DNA of 64,000 bases from Marisediminitalea aggregata (lineage in GTDB: Bacteria; Pseudomonadota; Gammaproteobacteria; Enterobacterales; Alteromonadaceae): contig NZ_FQWD01000007.1 in the NCBI RefSeq assembly GCF_900129565.1, positions 62,001-126,000 on the forward strand, given 5' to 3'. A program made the translations under genes and the position numbers. Below are positions 16,660 to 26,215 of the stretch, piece by piece. How positions within the stretch are numbered: the first letter of the stretch is position 1; each line of letters begins with the position of its first letter. The notes under the pieces were generated by a model that made no database searches, was not told where the DNA came from, and saw only the letters and a list, made by a program, of their open reading frames with translations.

Positions 16660-18015
16660 TTAAGCTTCATTGATGAGTGGCAACCGAATTAAAAAACATG
16701 TGCCGGTTGGCCCGGTTGACTCTAGTAATAACTCGCCACTGTACTGCTCGATAATGGCCCTTGAAATGGATAATCCCAGCCCGGTACCCAAACCGACAGC
16801 TTTGGTCGTGAAAAAGGGATCAAAGATACTGGCCTGGACCTTTTCATCGATACCTGTGCCATTGTCTTTGATTCTGCATTCAATGTGCGCCGAATCTTCG
16901 GTCACTGCAATATTTATCTGACCAGAGCCCTGATTCACGGCCTGAATAGCATTCGTTACAATGTTAATTATGACCTGTGCCAGCTGATTGGCATTGGCGT
17001 TTACGGTTGCCGACTCCAAATCAGTATCAAAGTAGATATCAACAATATTTTTAGCCTGAGTACGGACGATTGTAAGTGCCTGTCGAATGACGGCTAGGAA
17101 GTCCAGTGATTTCGTGGTCTTATCGTCCGGGTGTGAGAAAGCTTTCAGGTTTTGAATGATATCTGTGGCCCGACGCATACCATCCAAAGATTCATCAACT
17201 AAATCCACGGTATCGGTCAGAATATAGTCCAAATCCGCTGATTTAAATTGCGACTCCAGCGCGGAAGTTGCACTGCTAGCTTGTCTGGCGAACTGCTCAA
17301 TACGGGACACGTAATCATGTAAACTCGACAAATTGCTGTTAATAAAGCCCAGAGGATTGTTGAGCTCATGAGCAACGCCAGCCGCAAGTTGCCCGAGCGC
17401 CGCCATCTTTTCCTGATGGATCATACTGCGCTCAATTCTGGCCCGTTCTGCCAACAAAGCTTCTTTTTCTGACATCAGGCTGCGTTTTTCAAACTGGGAC
17501 AAGGTGTTGGCGACGAATGCACTAAACGAGACAAACACCTCTTCGTATTGCTTTGAAAAGGCGCCAATCTGACATTCAGAAATAAGCCAGATGTACTCCG
17601 CTTGCGCCGTATTAATTGGGTGGATCAGTACTGATTTAGCTTCAGGCAACCATTTTCCTATCTGAGACTGCCAGTCCGGAACAAGATTTACATTCGACAG
17701 ATTCACCGTATGGTCAAAGAAATTGGTCAAATCACAGAATCGCAGGGGGCCGGACTCACCTTTATCGTGCCGTCGACACACTGGTACAACGGTACTTTGC
17801 TGCACGTCGTGTTGGGCAATAAGTATCTGATCGCAAGGCAGGATGTTACTTATCACATCAAACAACCTGGCGAATACTTCGTCATGATTTTCAGAACACA
17901 GTATTGCGTCCAGCCCTTCCAGCATCAGCCGATTGATTTTTTTGAAGCGGCTTAACTGTGCGTTCTCATAACTGAGTTGTTGAATGGTTTCGTGGAGTCT
18001 TTCTATATCTGTCAC
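16660..18015 (-). CDS. Soluble sensor histidine kinase
   Basis: A 451-residue kinase. The N terminus is a coiled coil followed by a GAF-like region with no clear motif. The dimerisation domain has LGQLAAGVAHELNNPLGF, with the phosphorylated His at residue 216; the ATPase half has the N box (IINIVTNAIQAV), DNGTGI and GTGLGLSISRAI. No membrane segment is present. Translation starts at a GTG six bases after the FIST gene stop, so it is probably coupled with the FIST protein, which is a likely sensor partner. The divergent REC-HDOD protein is the obvious candidate receiver, but this is inference. Confidence 0.92.
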   Translation of the reverse strand: MTDIERLHETIQQLSYENAQLSRFKKINRLMLEGLDAILCSENHDEVFARLFDVISNILPCDQILIAQHDVQQSTVVPVCRRHDKGESGPLRFCDLTNFFDHTVNLSNVNLVPDWQSQIGKWLPEAKSVLIHPINTAQAEYIWLISECQIGAFSKQYEEVFVSFSAFVANTLSQFEKRSLMSEKEALLAERARIERSMIHQEKMAALGQLAAGVAHELNNPLGFINSNLSSLHDYVSRIEQFARQASSATSALESQFKSADLDYILTDTVDLVDESLDGMRRATDIIQNLKAFSHPDDKTTKSLDFLAVIRQALTIVRTQAKNIVDIYFDTDLESATVNANANQLAQVIINIVTNAIQAVNQGSGQINIAVTEDSAHIECRIKDNGTGIDEKVQASIFDPFFTTKAVGLGTGLGLSISRAIIEQYSGELLLESTGPTGTCFLIRLPLINEA

Positions 18016-18021
18016 GTGACT

Positions 18022-19185
18022 TTATCCAAACACCGTAGCCGAAATCATCAAATTTCCATGCCGACTCTTGCCATCGGGGAAACACCCTTGCTCACCAAAC
18101 GTAAAGGCAACCAAAAATGGCAGACCTTGTGCTTTTTTAAGTATAGACGCGTGAATCGTTTCCAGCTGATCTTTTACAGCCAACATGCAACCACCACAGA
18201 ACACCAACAGTAATCCTTTCGGTCGGGTTTCGTAATTCAGTTCGTGAGTCCGCAATACCACTTCAGTCACTTCAGCTGCCCGGGAAATTAAATTGTGCTG
18301 TTCCCCCTGCATGAGGGTAAGTATGTCACCTTGTTTTACCGTTGCGAACAGTTCCAGACTGTTGTCATCGTTCAACTTTGAAGGATGACTCAGAAGCGGG
18401 ATAGGATCTGATTTACAGCCCTTATGCCGGCCTAACGGGAAATAAGTACTGTCCGACAGAATACTGCCAGGTTTAAGCGGTGGATGGCCGTATTCTTGCA
18501 GCCAATGATTATACACCTCGCCTGCAGGCTTGTTGTCTAAGGTGTAAATAACTCGCCCTTCAACAGCTGTAACCTCAGCCTGGGTTTGCGTAGAGGTATA
18601 CCCTGAGCTGAAATAACAGGATACCGGCTCCTCGGTATACATGGCGGCAATGACAAGCCCGTTGCTATACAAATGCTCACCATCAAACTGCACCCATTTA
18701 CCTTCGATAGCGTTGTCTGCACTCGAACCACCAAAAATAGGAACCGAGTTACCCAGCACAGTTTGTACCCCGTCCAGTACGGCTTCTTCCTGTCCGGGAG
18801 CCTGAATGATCCAAACCAGGCTGGGCATTTCTCCGAGTCGATTAGCCCGCTGCATCGCAGTGACAATGGTTGCTCCTGCTAACTCAGTTGCATTGCCATT
18901 GCTAATATCACACGACGCAACGCCAATTGCCCCCTGAGTATTTTGCAATGACATAACGTGGACAAAGCTGTCGCCCAGATCGGTTCCCAAATGGCTCATG
19001 GCCCCTAAACAACTGGAAGACGCAATCCAGTTAGTTTTATCTGATACTGCATCTGATAACGCAGTAATTGCATTGACATCACCAAAGGCTATATTTAAGT
19101 CAGCGCTGTTAACATCATTATTGTGTAGTTCATCGGCAAATTGCTCTGTGTCAATCAATCCAATGCGCCTAACATTTATTTGCAT
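18022..19185 (-). CDS. FIST-domain sensory protein
   Basis: A 387-residue cytoplasmic protein with FIST N and FIST C domains. The N-terminal part shows NWIASSSCLGAMSHLGTD and GAIGVASCDISNG, the middle PIFGGSSADNAIEGKW, and the end the FIST C signature LLVFCGGCMLAVKDQ with LPFLVAFTFGEQGCF. FIST domains are thought to bind small ligands such as amino acids and feed them to kinases or c-di-GMP enzymes. It is the first gene of a unit with the histidine kinase. A divergent A/T-rich spacer (19186-19397) separates it from the REC-HDOD gene. Confidence 0.88.
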   Translation of the reverse strand: MQINVRRIGLIDTEQFADELHNNDVNSADLNIAFGDVNAITALSDAVSDKTNWIASSSCLGAMSHLGTDLGDSFVHVMSLQNTQGAIGVASCDISNGNATELAGATIVTAMQRANRLGEMPSLVWIIQAPGQEEAVLDGVQTVLGNSVPIFGGSSADNAIEGKWVQFDGEHLYSNGLVIAAMYTEEPVSCYFSSGYTSTQTQAEVTAVEGRVIYTLDNKPAGEVYNHWLQEYGHPPLKPGSILSDSTYFPLGRHKGCKSDPIPLLSHPSKLNDDNSLELFATVKQGDILTLMQGEQHNLISRAAEVTEVVLRTHELNYETRPKGLLLVFCGGCMLAVKDQLETIHASILKKAQGLPFLVAFTFGEQGCFPDGKSRHGNLMISATVFG

Positions 19186-19397
19186 ACTGCAGACTCCACA
19201 TCACGTCACAAATGTCGCATTTGACACCTTAATAACATGCAATTTTCAATTTATATTGATTTATATAGGTTAATGTCGGTAAACTTGCAATATAATTTGG
19301 TATATATATTTATAACTTAAAAAGCCAGAAGCAGTAAGTCAGGACGAATAGTTTGGCCGGATGCCATCACAGATTCTGGGCAGGCAAAGCAATTGTG

Positions 19398-20525
19398 ATG
19401 AATAAAAATTATGCAGTATTTATTGATGATGACGATTTAATGCTGAAAGCCATTCGGCGAACGGCAAAGCGATTGTTTCCTGACTGGCAGGTCTCCTTAA
19501 TAGAAGCACCAAAGGAGTGGCAAGCGAAAATTGATACTGCCCCATCTCCCGATATTGTTTTCTGCGATTATCGCATGCCACAAATTACAGGCGCCGAAAT
19601 CCTGAAAAGCGTCGCCAAAAACTATCCCTTGGCAATTCGTGTGTTAGTTACTGGCGATACCAGTGATGAGGCCATCGTAACCTGCAATCAGGTAGCGCAC
19701 ACGTTGCTGGCTAAACCGTTTACCGACGAGCAGCTTATCGAATTCCTGGAACACGTTGCGACACTGAAGGCACTCAACCTGTCGACGGATGAACGACGTC
19801 TGATATGCCAGTCCAGCCAGATACCAGTATTACCTGATGTAGTAACACGCTTGCGAGAAGCATTGGCAAATGATCAGAGCGATCTCCCTCACCTTGCCGA
19901 TATTGTTAGTAAAGAGCCCATTATCGCTGCCCGATTACTACAGATGGCGAACTCCGCTTATTTGGGTTACCACCGGGCCACCGATTCACTCGAAGAAGCC
20001 ATAGCCAGAATTGGCACACAATTGCTGCACGCCATGACAATGAGTTTTTCAATTGAAAAGGCCACTGAGCATCTGCTTACCGCTAACGCCCACCAACAAA
20101 TTTGCCAGTATACGGAGCAATACGCGCAAGTGACTCGACGTGTTTTTATGAGGCTGTCGAACAACAAAGCTCAGACCGAACGCGCATTTATCTGTGCGGT
20201 GCTGAGTGGCATTGGCAGATTAGTCATGGCAGCACTGGCTGAGTCTGATCGCTCTGCTTACGACGAGTTTTGCAACACCCACAAGCAACCCGCCATGTTA
20301 ATCAGCGCCTTTTTACTTACGCTATGGTGTTATCCGGATAATTTGCATGAAGAGTTATTGCAGGTACAAGCTAGCCCAGTAAATCCTGACATCAGCATTG
20401 CTCAAACGTTATTGTTAACACAACAATATCTTTGTCATAGAGATGACAATGAAGCGATGGAAGAGTGGTTGTCCACCCTGCCTGCTGTTTATGCCGAGGC
20501 GTTTAGTGCTGAGGGAGAAAAGTAA
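19398..20525 (+). CDS. Response regulator with HDOD output domain
   Basis: The 375-residue protein has an N-terminal receiver domain: acidic pocket DDDD at 10-13, phosphoacceptor Asp57 in VFCDYRMP, then Thr in VLVTGDTSD and Lys in LAKPF. An HDOD domain follows (IPVLPDVVTRL, LLQMANSAYLGY, EEAIARIGTQLL). HDOD is related to HD phosphodiesterases but usually lacks the metal ligands and acts through protein contacts. I start at the ATG at 19398; the earlier in-frame ATG at 19353 lacks a ribosome site. It is divergent from the FIST-kinase unit and is its likely phosphorylation target. Confidence 0.88.
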   Translation: MNKNYAVFIDDDDLMLKAIRRTAKRLFPDWQVSLIEAPKEWQAKIDTAPSPDIVFCDYRMPQITGAEILKSVAKNYPLAIRVLVTGDTSDEAIVTCNQVAHTLLAKPFTDEQLIEFLEHVATLKALNLSTDERRLICQSSQIPVLPDVVTRLREALANDQSDLPHLADIVSKEPIIAARLLQMANSAYLGYHRATDSLEEAIARIGTQLLHAMTMSFSIEKATEHLLTANAHQQICQYTEQYAQVTRRVFMRLSNNKAQTERAFICAVLSGIGRLVMAALAESDRSAYDEFCNTHKQPAMLISAFLLTLWCYPDNLHEELLQVQASPVNPDISIAQTLLLTQQYLCHRDDNEAMEEWLSTLPAVYAEAFSAEGEK

Positions 20526-20532
20526 CCTTTTA

Positions 20533-21120
20533 CTACGCTGACAAGCTTTCAGCTACGGCGCGGGTATTCACATTAATCAACTCTTTGTTGTGTCCGGTAA
20601 ACGGTATTGAACGTGCATTACAACACGCCAATACAGCACGCAAAGCGACACTGGGTTTGTCGTTAATTAATGTCTTAAGTCTAGGTGTGAATTGACGGGA
20701 AATAGGAATGGCAACCGGAAAATAAGCGTTGTCATAAAAACATGCTCGTTGAGTGTGTTTAGCCGTTTCCAACAATTTCTCAAGGCTTTTGACTTCCAGG
20801 CATGGCATGTCGACAGGCAAAAATAACGCGGTTCCCGTAAAAGATTCCGCTAACTGCAACAGCACATCGGCGATGGCCCGCCCGGGACCGTGAAGCGTTG
20901 TTTGTTCCTCAAAGGTGCCATACGGTCCTCCCAGCACATAGTGCGCGTGAAGGGGCGCTGTATCCAGTAGTTGCCGGGCGATATCGAGCATGGCACGCCC
21001 GTTTATGCTGACAGTGGATTTGTCCTGTCCCATTCGGGAAGACAATCCCCCTGCCAGAATAAAGCCCAGCTGTCTGTACTGCAGTGTCGACGTGTCCTGA
21101 ACACCAGATACAGCGCACAT
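20533..21120 (-). CDS. mobA: Molybdenum cofactor guanylyltransferase
   Basis: The 195-residue enzyme adds GMP to molybdopterin, making the guanine dinucleotide cofactor. The nucleotide-binding opening LGFILAGGLSSRMGQDKS is diagnostic, followed by VLGGPYG and FLPVDMPCLEV. I start at the ATG at 21120 with a GGGG ribosome site. It is the last gene of the nitrate transporter operon, 13 bases after the porin gene. The bis-MGD cofactor is what the nitrate reductase NasA uses, which explains its place here. Confidence 0.93.
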   Translation of the reverse strand: MCAVSGVQDTSTLQYRQLGFILAGGLSSRMGQDKSTVSINGRAMLDIARQLLDTAPLHAHYVLGGPYGTFEEQTTLHGPGRAIADVLLQLAESFTGTALFLPVDMPCLEVKSLEKLLETAKHTQRACFYDNAYFPVAIPISRQFTPRLKTLINDKPSVALRAVLACCNARSIPFTGHNKELINVNTRAVAESLSA

Positions 21121-21133
21121 GATGACCCCTAAA

Positions 21134-22351
21134 TTAGAACTTGGTACCAATCCATACCCACAGTTTATCAGTATCGACCTTACTTGCTAAGTCACCTTGT
21201 GAGTAGTTTGCATATTTAGCACCGAAGCTGTACTTATCTGCAAATTTCGTCGTGTACTGAATGTTAATTTCGCTACCCAGATCGTCAACCGTGCTGGTTG
21301 ATTCATCGGCACTGAAATCGTGGTAAACGAATAACCAGTTACCACCGGCAAATTTCGTTGCTGCGCTCACGTAGAGATCCTGCAGACCCTGACCTGGTGT
21401 ACCTAACCATTGATCAGACCAACCGTTGAATTTATGCAAGGTTGCCAGTGGTGTAGCAAAACCATACATGCCGTCGTCTGAACCAAGCACTTCATATCCC
21501 AGTTTTGCAGTAATACCTGAGAAGCTTGCGCCGCCTTCCAGCATAATGTAAGAAGCTGAGTAGTCGGTTGCTGCCGTTTCACTTGATTGGGTAGCAAATT
21601 CCGCACTGTACAACCACTTCATTGAGTCAGCCTGATAAGCACCACTGTAGCTCACACCATAGGTATCCAGGCTGTTGTCTGTGTCATTATCTACTTCCAG
21701 CAGGTAAGCATAAGCAGTGAGTTTGCCCATATCTGACTTGTAGCTTACGTTTAACAGGTGATCGCTTGAATCAATGTCAGCCGCTTCACCGAAGATACGA
21801 TTGCGCTTGGTCAGGTAAGCGTAAAACGCATTCAGCTTTTCACTGGCCTGATAGTTAACTGAGATGGCATCGTAAGTCTGCCAATCCTGACGCCAGCCCA
21901 CGTGACCAACAAAACGGTGACCGTCTAGGGCAATAATCTGACGACCTGCTTTGACTGTTACGCCGTCGCCTTTATATTGCAGATATCCTTGGTTAAGTTC
22001 TGTGGTTTCCGGATCAGCAATCACTGAATACTGACCCGGGTTATAACCCGCCGGACCTACAGTGTAGTCGCCCTGACCCATTACAATAGTCACATCTTCT
22101 AAGTCAGCTTTAAAAGAGAATCCTTTGTAGCTGCCAGACTCATAGCTCAGCAAAGTACGCAGCGTCAGCGCACTGGCATCTTTCGCGGCATTATCCTGAC
22201 TTGCGCCTTCATAACGCAGGCGGAAACTGGCAGATGCTTTAGAATCAGACCATGCATCATGCAAGCTTTCAGCTGATGCGACTGGCGACAACGCAGACGC
22301 AATAACCAGGGAGAGTACTGCGCGTTTAGTTGAAAAAAGTGTCGTGTTCAT
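21134..22351 (-). CDS. Alginate-export-type outer membrane porin in the nitrate operon
   Basis: A 405-residue beta-barrel protein with a Sec signal peptide (MNTTLFSTKRAVLSLVIASA, cleavage after VASA) and a terminal Phe in WVWIGTKF. The barrel shows the family's segments FRLRYEGASQDN, LNQGYLQYKGDGVTVKAGRQ and GWRQDWQTYDAI, which I recognise as the alginate export (AlgE-like) porin family. Its position after nrtABD and before mobA argues for a nitrate channel of the outer membrane, not polysaccharide export; that is inference from context. The ribosome site GGAAA precedes the ATG. Confidence 0.8.
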   Translation of the reverse strand: MNTTLFSTKRAVLSLVIASALSPVASAESLHDAWSDSKASASFRLRYEGASQDNAAKDASALTLRTLLSYESGSYKGFSFKADLEDVTIVMGQGDYTVGPAGYNPGQYSVIADPETTELNQGYLQYKGDGVTVKAGRQIIALDGHRFVGHVGWRQDWQTYDAISVNYQASEKLNAFYAYLTKRNRIFGEAADIDSSDHLLNVSYKSDMGKLTAYAYLLEVDNDTDNSLDTYGVSYSGAYQADSMKWLYSAEFATQSSETAATDYSASYIMLEGGASFSGITAKLGYEVLGSDDGMYGFATPLATLHKFNGWSDQWLGTPGQGLQDLYVSAATKFAGGNWLFVYHDFSADESTSTVDDLGSEINIQYTTKFADKYSFGAKYANYSQGDLASKVDTDKLWVWIGTKF

Positions 22352-22432
22352 AGTGTTTTCCTAAATTTAGAGTGAGATGGCCTAACCCAGCCCCGCGGGG
22401 CCGAGCTAACTCAATGTTTTTATTAAAATTCT

Positions 22433-23281
22433 TTACGCAGCGTTAGATTTCTTGGAATCGCTGCTTTTTTTATCCGATTTACGACTGGAAACGGTTTCCA
22501 CCTTCTTCTGTTTTTCGTACAGGAAGGTCAGAACCTCATGTCGGTAATGGTTGTATTCCGGATTATCCGCCAGCGCCAAACGGTCGCGAGGTCGCTCAAG
22601 TTTCACATCCAGCACCTCACCCACCGTAGCAGCAGGCCCGTTAGTCATCATGACTATGCGATCAGACAGCAGTACCGCTTCATCCACATCGTGGGTGATC
22701 ATGATCACGGTATTACCCAAATCAGCGTGAATTTCCATTAATGAGTCCTGCAGGTGAGCACGAGTCAGCGCGTCCAGTGCACCAAAAGGTTCATCCATCA
22801 GGAGTACTTTTGGTTCCATGGCCAACGCACGGGCTATACCCACACGTTGCTTCATACCACCTGAGATCTCAGAAGGAAGCTTGTCCAGTGCATGTGTCAT
22901 GTGCACCAGTTCAAGGTTGTGTAAAACCCAGTCGCGGATTTCTTTTTTGGACTTATTTTTCTGAGTTTGCTTAACCGCCAACTCAACGTTTTTATACACC
23001 GATAACCAGGGCAGCAAAGAGTGGTTCTGAAATACCACTGCGCGCTCAGGCCCGGGCTCTCTTACTTCTGCGCCGTCCAAAATTACTCCGCCGGTTGTCG
23101 CGGTATGCAGTCCGGCGACAATATTCAGCACCGTTGACTTACCACAACCAGAGTGGCCGATAAGTGAAATGAACTCCCCTTTCGCGATTTTCAAATTCAC
23201 GTCAGTTAATGCGGTAAACGGGCCTTTTGGGGTAGGAAAATCAATTCCAACCTGACTCAATTCCAAATGTCTAGATTGCAT
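22433..23281 (-). CDS. nrtD: Nitrate ABC transporter, ATP-binding subunit
   Basis: The 282-residue ATPase has Walker A (GHSGCGKST), the Q loop (VFQNHSLLPW), signature SGGMKQR, Walker B (KVLLMDEP) and the switch His in ITHDVDEA. The Q-loop sequence NHSLLPWLSV and the tail are typical of the nitrate/cyanate branch. The C terminus is a Lys/Ser-rich tail of about 25 residues. It follows nrtB by 29 bases and would drive import of nitrate through NrtB. Confidence 0.92.
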   Translation of the reverse strand: MQSRHLELSQVGIDFPTPKGPFTALTDVNLKIAKGEFISLIGHSGCGKSTVLNIVAGLHTATTGGVILDGAEVREPGPERAVVFQNHSLLPWLSVYKNVELAVKQTQKNKSKKEIRDWVLHNLELVHMTHALDKLPSEISGGMKQRVGIARALAMEPKVLLMDEPFGALDALTRAHLQDSLMEIHADLGNTVIMITHDVDEAVLLSDRIVMMTNGPAATVGEVLDVKLERPRDRLALADNPEYNHYRHEVLTFLYEKQKKVETVSSRKSDKKSSDSKKSNAA

Positions 23282-23310
23282 GGTTATATCCTCTCAATAC
23301 CAAGCGCGGC

Positions 23311-24303
23311 TTAACGAAGCACCGCATTTTTATCCCAACTCACCAAGCGCTGAACTGAGAGCATCAGGCGGTCAAGCAGGAAACCGATAATTCCGATCGT
23401 GATAACAGCGACCATGATTCTGGCCAGAGATTCGGAACTACCATTTTGAAATTCATCCCATACAAACTTGCCAAGTCCGGGGTTTTGCGCCAACATTTCA
23501 GCCGCAATTAATACCATCCAGCCGATGCCCAGGGAGAGGCGTAATCCGGTGAATATCATTGGGATTGAAGCAGGTAGCACAATTTTTTGTACATGGCTTA
23601 ATGGTTTCAAACGAAGAACTTTACTCACGTTCACCAGGTCCGAGTCAATGTTTGACACCCCTACTGCCGTGTTGATCAGGGTTGGCCACAAGCAACACAA
23701 TGACACGGTAAACGCAGAGGTGATAAACGACTTGGAGAACATGGGGTCTTCGCTCACATAGACGGCACTGACCACCATCGTCACCAATGGCAGCCAGGCC
23801 AACGGAGAAACCGGTTTAAAGATTTGAATCAGAGGGTTCATTGCCGAGTAAGCAGAACGGCTTAGACCGCACAATATACCTACAGGAACCGCGACAATAC
23901 TGGCGATAACAAACCCTACCATCACGGTATACAAACTTGTCCAGATCTGGTCAAAGAATGTAGGAGCACCTGTGAATGGGCGGATTTTAGGCTCGTAACT
24001 CGGATCTTTAGCAATCCGGGCGGCATTGCGCTCTTCCTGACGGGCGTAAAAAGCATCTGCTTTCTCGCGCTGTGCAGAATGTTCGTCGATGAGCGTCATA
24101 GACTGTTCCCATACCTGCGCCGGGCCAGGGAACTGGCCCAGTGAAGTATCGATGGTCTTAGCAACGCCATTCCATAGGGCCAGGAACAGGAGTAATCCTA
24201 CTACCGGCATTAATAATTTCGGTACGTTAGACATAACACTCCCAAGTACATTTTTGCTTCGAATCTGGCCAATTTGACTAACAACGCTTGCTGATTTACT
24301 CAT
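23311..24303 (-). CDS. nrtB: Nitrate ABC transporter, permease subunit
   Basis: A 330-residue inner membrane protein. A first membrane segment (LLMPVVGLLLFLALW) is followed by a long charged periplasmic stretch rich in Arg, Glu and Lys, then the binding-protein-dependent transport domain with LSRSAYSAMNPLIQIFKPVSPLAWLP and the EAA-type loop. These match NrtB. I start at the ATG at 24303, with GAGGG upstream; a TTG lies one codon earlier. It is flanked by the binding protein and ATPase genes. Confidence 0.92.
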   Translation of the reverse strand: MSKSASVVSQIGQIRSKNVLGSVMSNVPKLLMPVVGLLLFLALWNGVAKTIDTSLGQFPGPAQVWEQSMTLIDEHSAQREKADAFYARQEERNAARIAKDPSYEPKIRPFTGAPTFFDQIWTSLYTVMVGFVIASIVAVPVGILCGLSRSAYSAMNPLIQIFKPVSPLAWLPLVTMVVSAVYVSEDPMFSKSFITSAFTVSLCCLWPTLINTAVGVSNIDSDLVNVSKVLRLKPLSHVQKIVLPASIPMIFTGLRLSLGIGWMVLIAAEMLAQNPGLGKFVWDEFQNGSSESLARIMVAVITIGIIGFLLDRLMLSVQRLVSWDKNAVLR

Positions 24304-24331
24304 CAATGTAACCCTCTTTCATGGACACGGC

Positions 24332-25726
24332 TTATAGAACCGTGTCGCCTTTCAGACCGATGCTGAACTGTTCCAGGTACGCATTAGGTTTGGTACCGTC
24401 GAACGTTACGTCATCGATAAATTCAGTTTGCGGTGGCTTAAAGCCGGTTTCGGTTGCAAACTCAGGGAAGTCCGCCAGTGAGGCTTTGCCTTCAGCAATC
24501 AACGCTTTCGCAGCTTGGGCATAAATGTCAGGGCGATAAACTTTCTTGGCTGTTTCTTTGTACCACTCATCAGACTTCGCTTCTGAGATCTGACCCCAGC
24601 GGCGCATTTGCGTCAGGTACCAGATTGCATCGCTGTAGTAGGGATAAGTCGCGTTGTGACGGAAGAAAACGTTAAAGTCAGGCACTTCGCGCTTGTCGCC
24701 TTTTTCATACTCAAAAGTACCGGTCATGCTGTTTGCAATAACGTCTTCATCGGCACCAACATAGCTGCTCTTAGCCAGGATTTTCACAGCTTCAGGACGG
24801 TTTGCATTGTTGTTCGCATCCAGCCACATTGCAGCTCGGATCATCGCTTTTACCACGCGAATGTGTGTGTTCGGGTTTTCGTCAGCCCAAGCTTTGCTTA
24901 CACCAAATACTTTTTCCGGGTTGTTTTTCCAGATTTCATAGTCAGTGATAACGGGTACACCAATACCTTTGAATACCGCTTGTTGGTTCCAAGGCTCACC
25001 TACGCAGTAGCCATAAATGGTGCCGGCTTCCATGGTCGCTGGCATTTGTGGTGGAGGCGTTACAGACAACAGAGCCTGTGCGTCAATCTGACCAGACGTA
25101 TCACCTTTGTGAGGCGCATAGTAACCAGGGTGAATACCACCAGCAGCTAACCAGTAACGGAGTTCGTAGTTATGGGTAGAAACCGGGAATACCATACCCA
25201 TTTTGAAAGGCTTACCCGCACTGGCGTAGCTGTCTACAACCGGCTTCAGGTAATCGGCTTTAATTGGGTGAACAGGCTTGCCATCCTTTTGCGGAATGTG
25301 CTTTTCCATTTCTGCCCAGATATCATTCGAAACAGTAATACCGTTACCGTTCAGGTCCATACTGAACGCTGTGATAATGTGAGACTGCGTACCAAAACCA
25401 ATTGTTGCACCCAATGGCTGACCTGCCAGCATGTGCGCGCCGTCCAGCTGACCGTCGATGACACGGTCAAGCAACACTTTCCAGTTCGCTTGCGCTTCCA
25501 GTGTTACATACAGGCCTTCGTCTTCGAAGTAACCTTTTTCATAAGCAATAGCCAGAGGTGCCATATCGGTCAGTTTGATGAAACCGAATTTCAGCTCTTC
25601 TTTTTCCGGCCAGCCAATGTCTTCCGCATTTGCGACACCAGACACTGAAGAAGCCATTACTGACGCAGCAATTACCAGTGATGAGGTAATTTGTTTAAGC
25701 CTGGTTTTTAGTTGTTTGTGTAACAT
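24332..25726 (-). CDS. nrtA: Nitrate ABC transporter, substrate-binding protein
   Basis: The 464-residue periplasmic protein starts with a Sec signal ([20 protein letters not shown], cleavage near SGVANA). The body has [21 protein letters not shown] and [13 protein letters not shown], with [13 protein letters not shown] later, all marks of the NrtA/CmpA family that binds nitrate or bicarbonate. The nearby nitrate and nitrite reductase genes favour nitrate. AAGGAA precedes the ATG. It is the first gene of the transporter operon and is preceded by an attenuator-type leader, so its expression should need NasR. Confidence 0.94.
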   Translation of the reverse strand: MLHKQLKTRLKQITSSLVIAASVMASSVSGVANAEDIGWPEKEELKFGFIKLTDMAPLAIAYEKGYFEDEGLYVTLEAQANWKVLLDRVIDGQLDGAHMLAGQPLGATIGFGTQSHIITAFSMDLNGNGITVSNDIWAEMEKHIPQKDGKPVHPIKADYLKPVVDSYASAGKPFKMGMVFPVSTHNYELRYWLAAGGIHPGYYAPHKGDTSGQIDAQALLSVTPPPQMPATMEAGTIYGYCVGEPWNQQAVFKGIGVPVITDYEIWKNNPEKVFGVSKAWADENPNTHIRVVKAMIRAAMWLDANNNANRPEAVKILAKSSYVGADEDVIANSMTGTFEYEKGDKREVPDFNVFFRHNATYPYYSDAIWYLTQMRRWGQISEAKSDEWYKETAKKVYRPDIYAQAAKALIAEGKASLADFPEFATETGFKPPQTEFIDDVTFDGTKPNAYLEQFSIGLKGDTVL

Positions 25727-25742
25727 GTGCGTTCCTTAAACC

Positions 25743-25786
25743 AAAAAAAAAGCCCACCAGTAATGACTCATCATTACTGGCGGGCT
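25743..25786 (-). terminator. Attenuator terminator in the nrtA leader
   Basis: The arms AGCCCACCAGTAATGA (25751-25766) and TCATTACTGGCGGGCT (25771-25786) form a 16-bp stem, ending in a T run in the direction of nrtA. It sits between the promoter and the first gene, so it would stop transcription unless an antiterminator acts. Its promoter-proximal arm overlaps the small hexaloop hairpin at 25783-25794. Confidence 0.85.
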
Positions 25787-25794
25787 TCGTTGCC
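25783..25794 (-). promoter_or_regulatory. nasR target: ANTAR-type hexaloop hairpin (P2) in the nrtA leader
   Basis: The transcript reads GGC-AACGAA-GCC: a short stem with a six-base loop that has A at position 1 and G at position 4, the rule known for ANTAR RNA targets. Its 3' arm is part of the terminator stem, so the two structures exclude each other. A second stem-loop (25798-25822, TTTCTGCT / AGCAGAAA) stands three bases before it in the transcript and is the likely P1. NasR is encoded at 37067. Confidence 0.75.
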
Positions 25795-25872
25795 TGTTTT
25801 CTGCTCTCTCATAAAGCAGAAACGAAAATAAGTTGTGTGCTTTAGCGTGCTAGCATTCGCTGACTTTACTAA

Positions 25873-25888
25873 TACATAATTGGTGCCA
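25873..25888 (-). promoter_or_regulatory. -24/-12-like promoter element for nrtA
   Basis: Minus strand TGGCACCAATTATGTA resembles the sigma-54 pattern TGGCACGN4TTGCW: the -24 half is near perfect, the -12 half has TG but not GC. Start of transcription would be near 25863, giving a leader of about 137 bases. The weak -12 half limits confidence, but the same element recurs before nirB and the FNT gene. Confidence 0.45.
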
Positions 25889-26167
25889 AAATTTATAAAT
25901 CAAACAAAGTCATAGACTTAACATTTTATCAACATATTTTGATTGACATTATTTGTGTCACGACGGTGCGTTTTGTACAAAAGCTGTGCAAAAAGACCAG
26001 CGCAAAGCAGAGGCAATGGATCAACATGGGGCGTGAGTTTGCACCGCGATCGCACGATCAACGTGCAAAAAATCGCGATGAACGTCCAGAATATCATCAA
26101 ACCGTAGCGGGAACAGTCGCTAGGCAGGTTAAATTTGAAGACGAATTTAGCACGGGATACAAAGCAA
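25889..26167. other. Spacer upstream of the nrtA promoter with NtrC-like sites
   Basis: No gene is seen here. TGTACAAAAGCTGTGCA at 25974-25990 matches 12 of 17 positions of the NtrC pattern TGCACCAAAATGGTGCA, and half sites GGTGCG and TGCACC lie on both sides. They stand about 90 bases upstream of the -24 element, a usual enhancer distance. The rest is A/T-rich and unassigned. Confidence 0.4.
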
Positions 26168-26188
26168 ACTGCCGCAGTAAGCGGCAGT
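26168..26188 (-). terminator. Terminator after ybiB
   Basis: ACTGCCGC / GCGGCAGT with a five-base loop, followed in the minus direction by a T-rich tail. It ends the nirB-nirD-nasA-cobA-ybiB operon. Confidence 0.75.
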
Positions 26189-26215
26189 CAATTTATGGGA
26201 TAAAGAATAAAGAAA

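Noticed and set aside
24608-25648. Long plus-strand open frames opposite nrtA
   Set aside because: They are antisense to a clear NrtA protein and their products have no family features.
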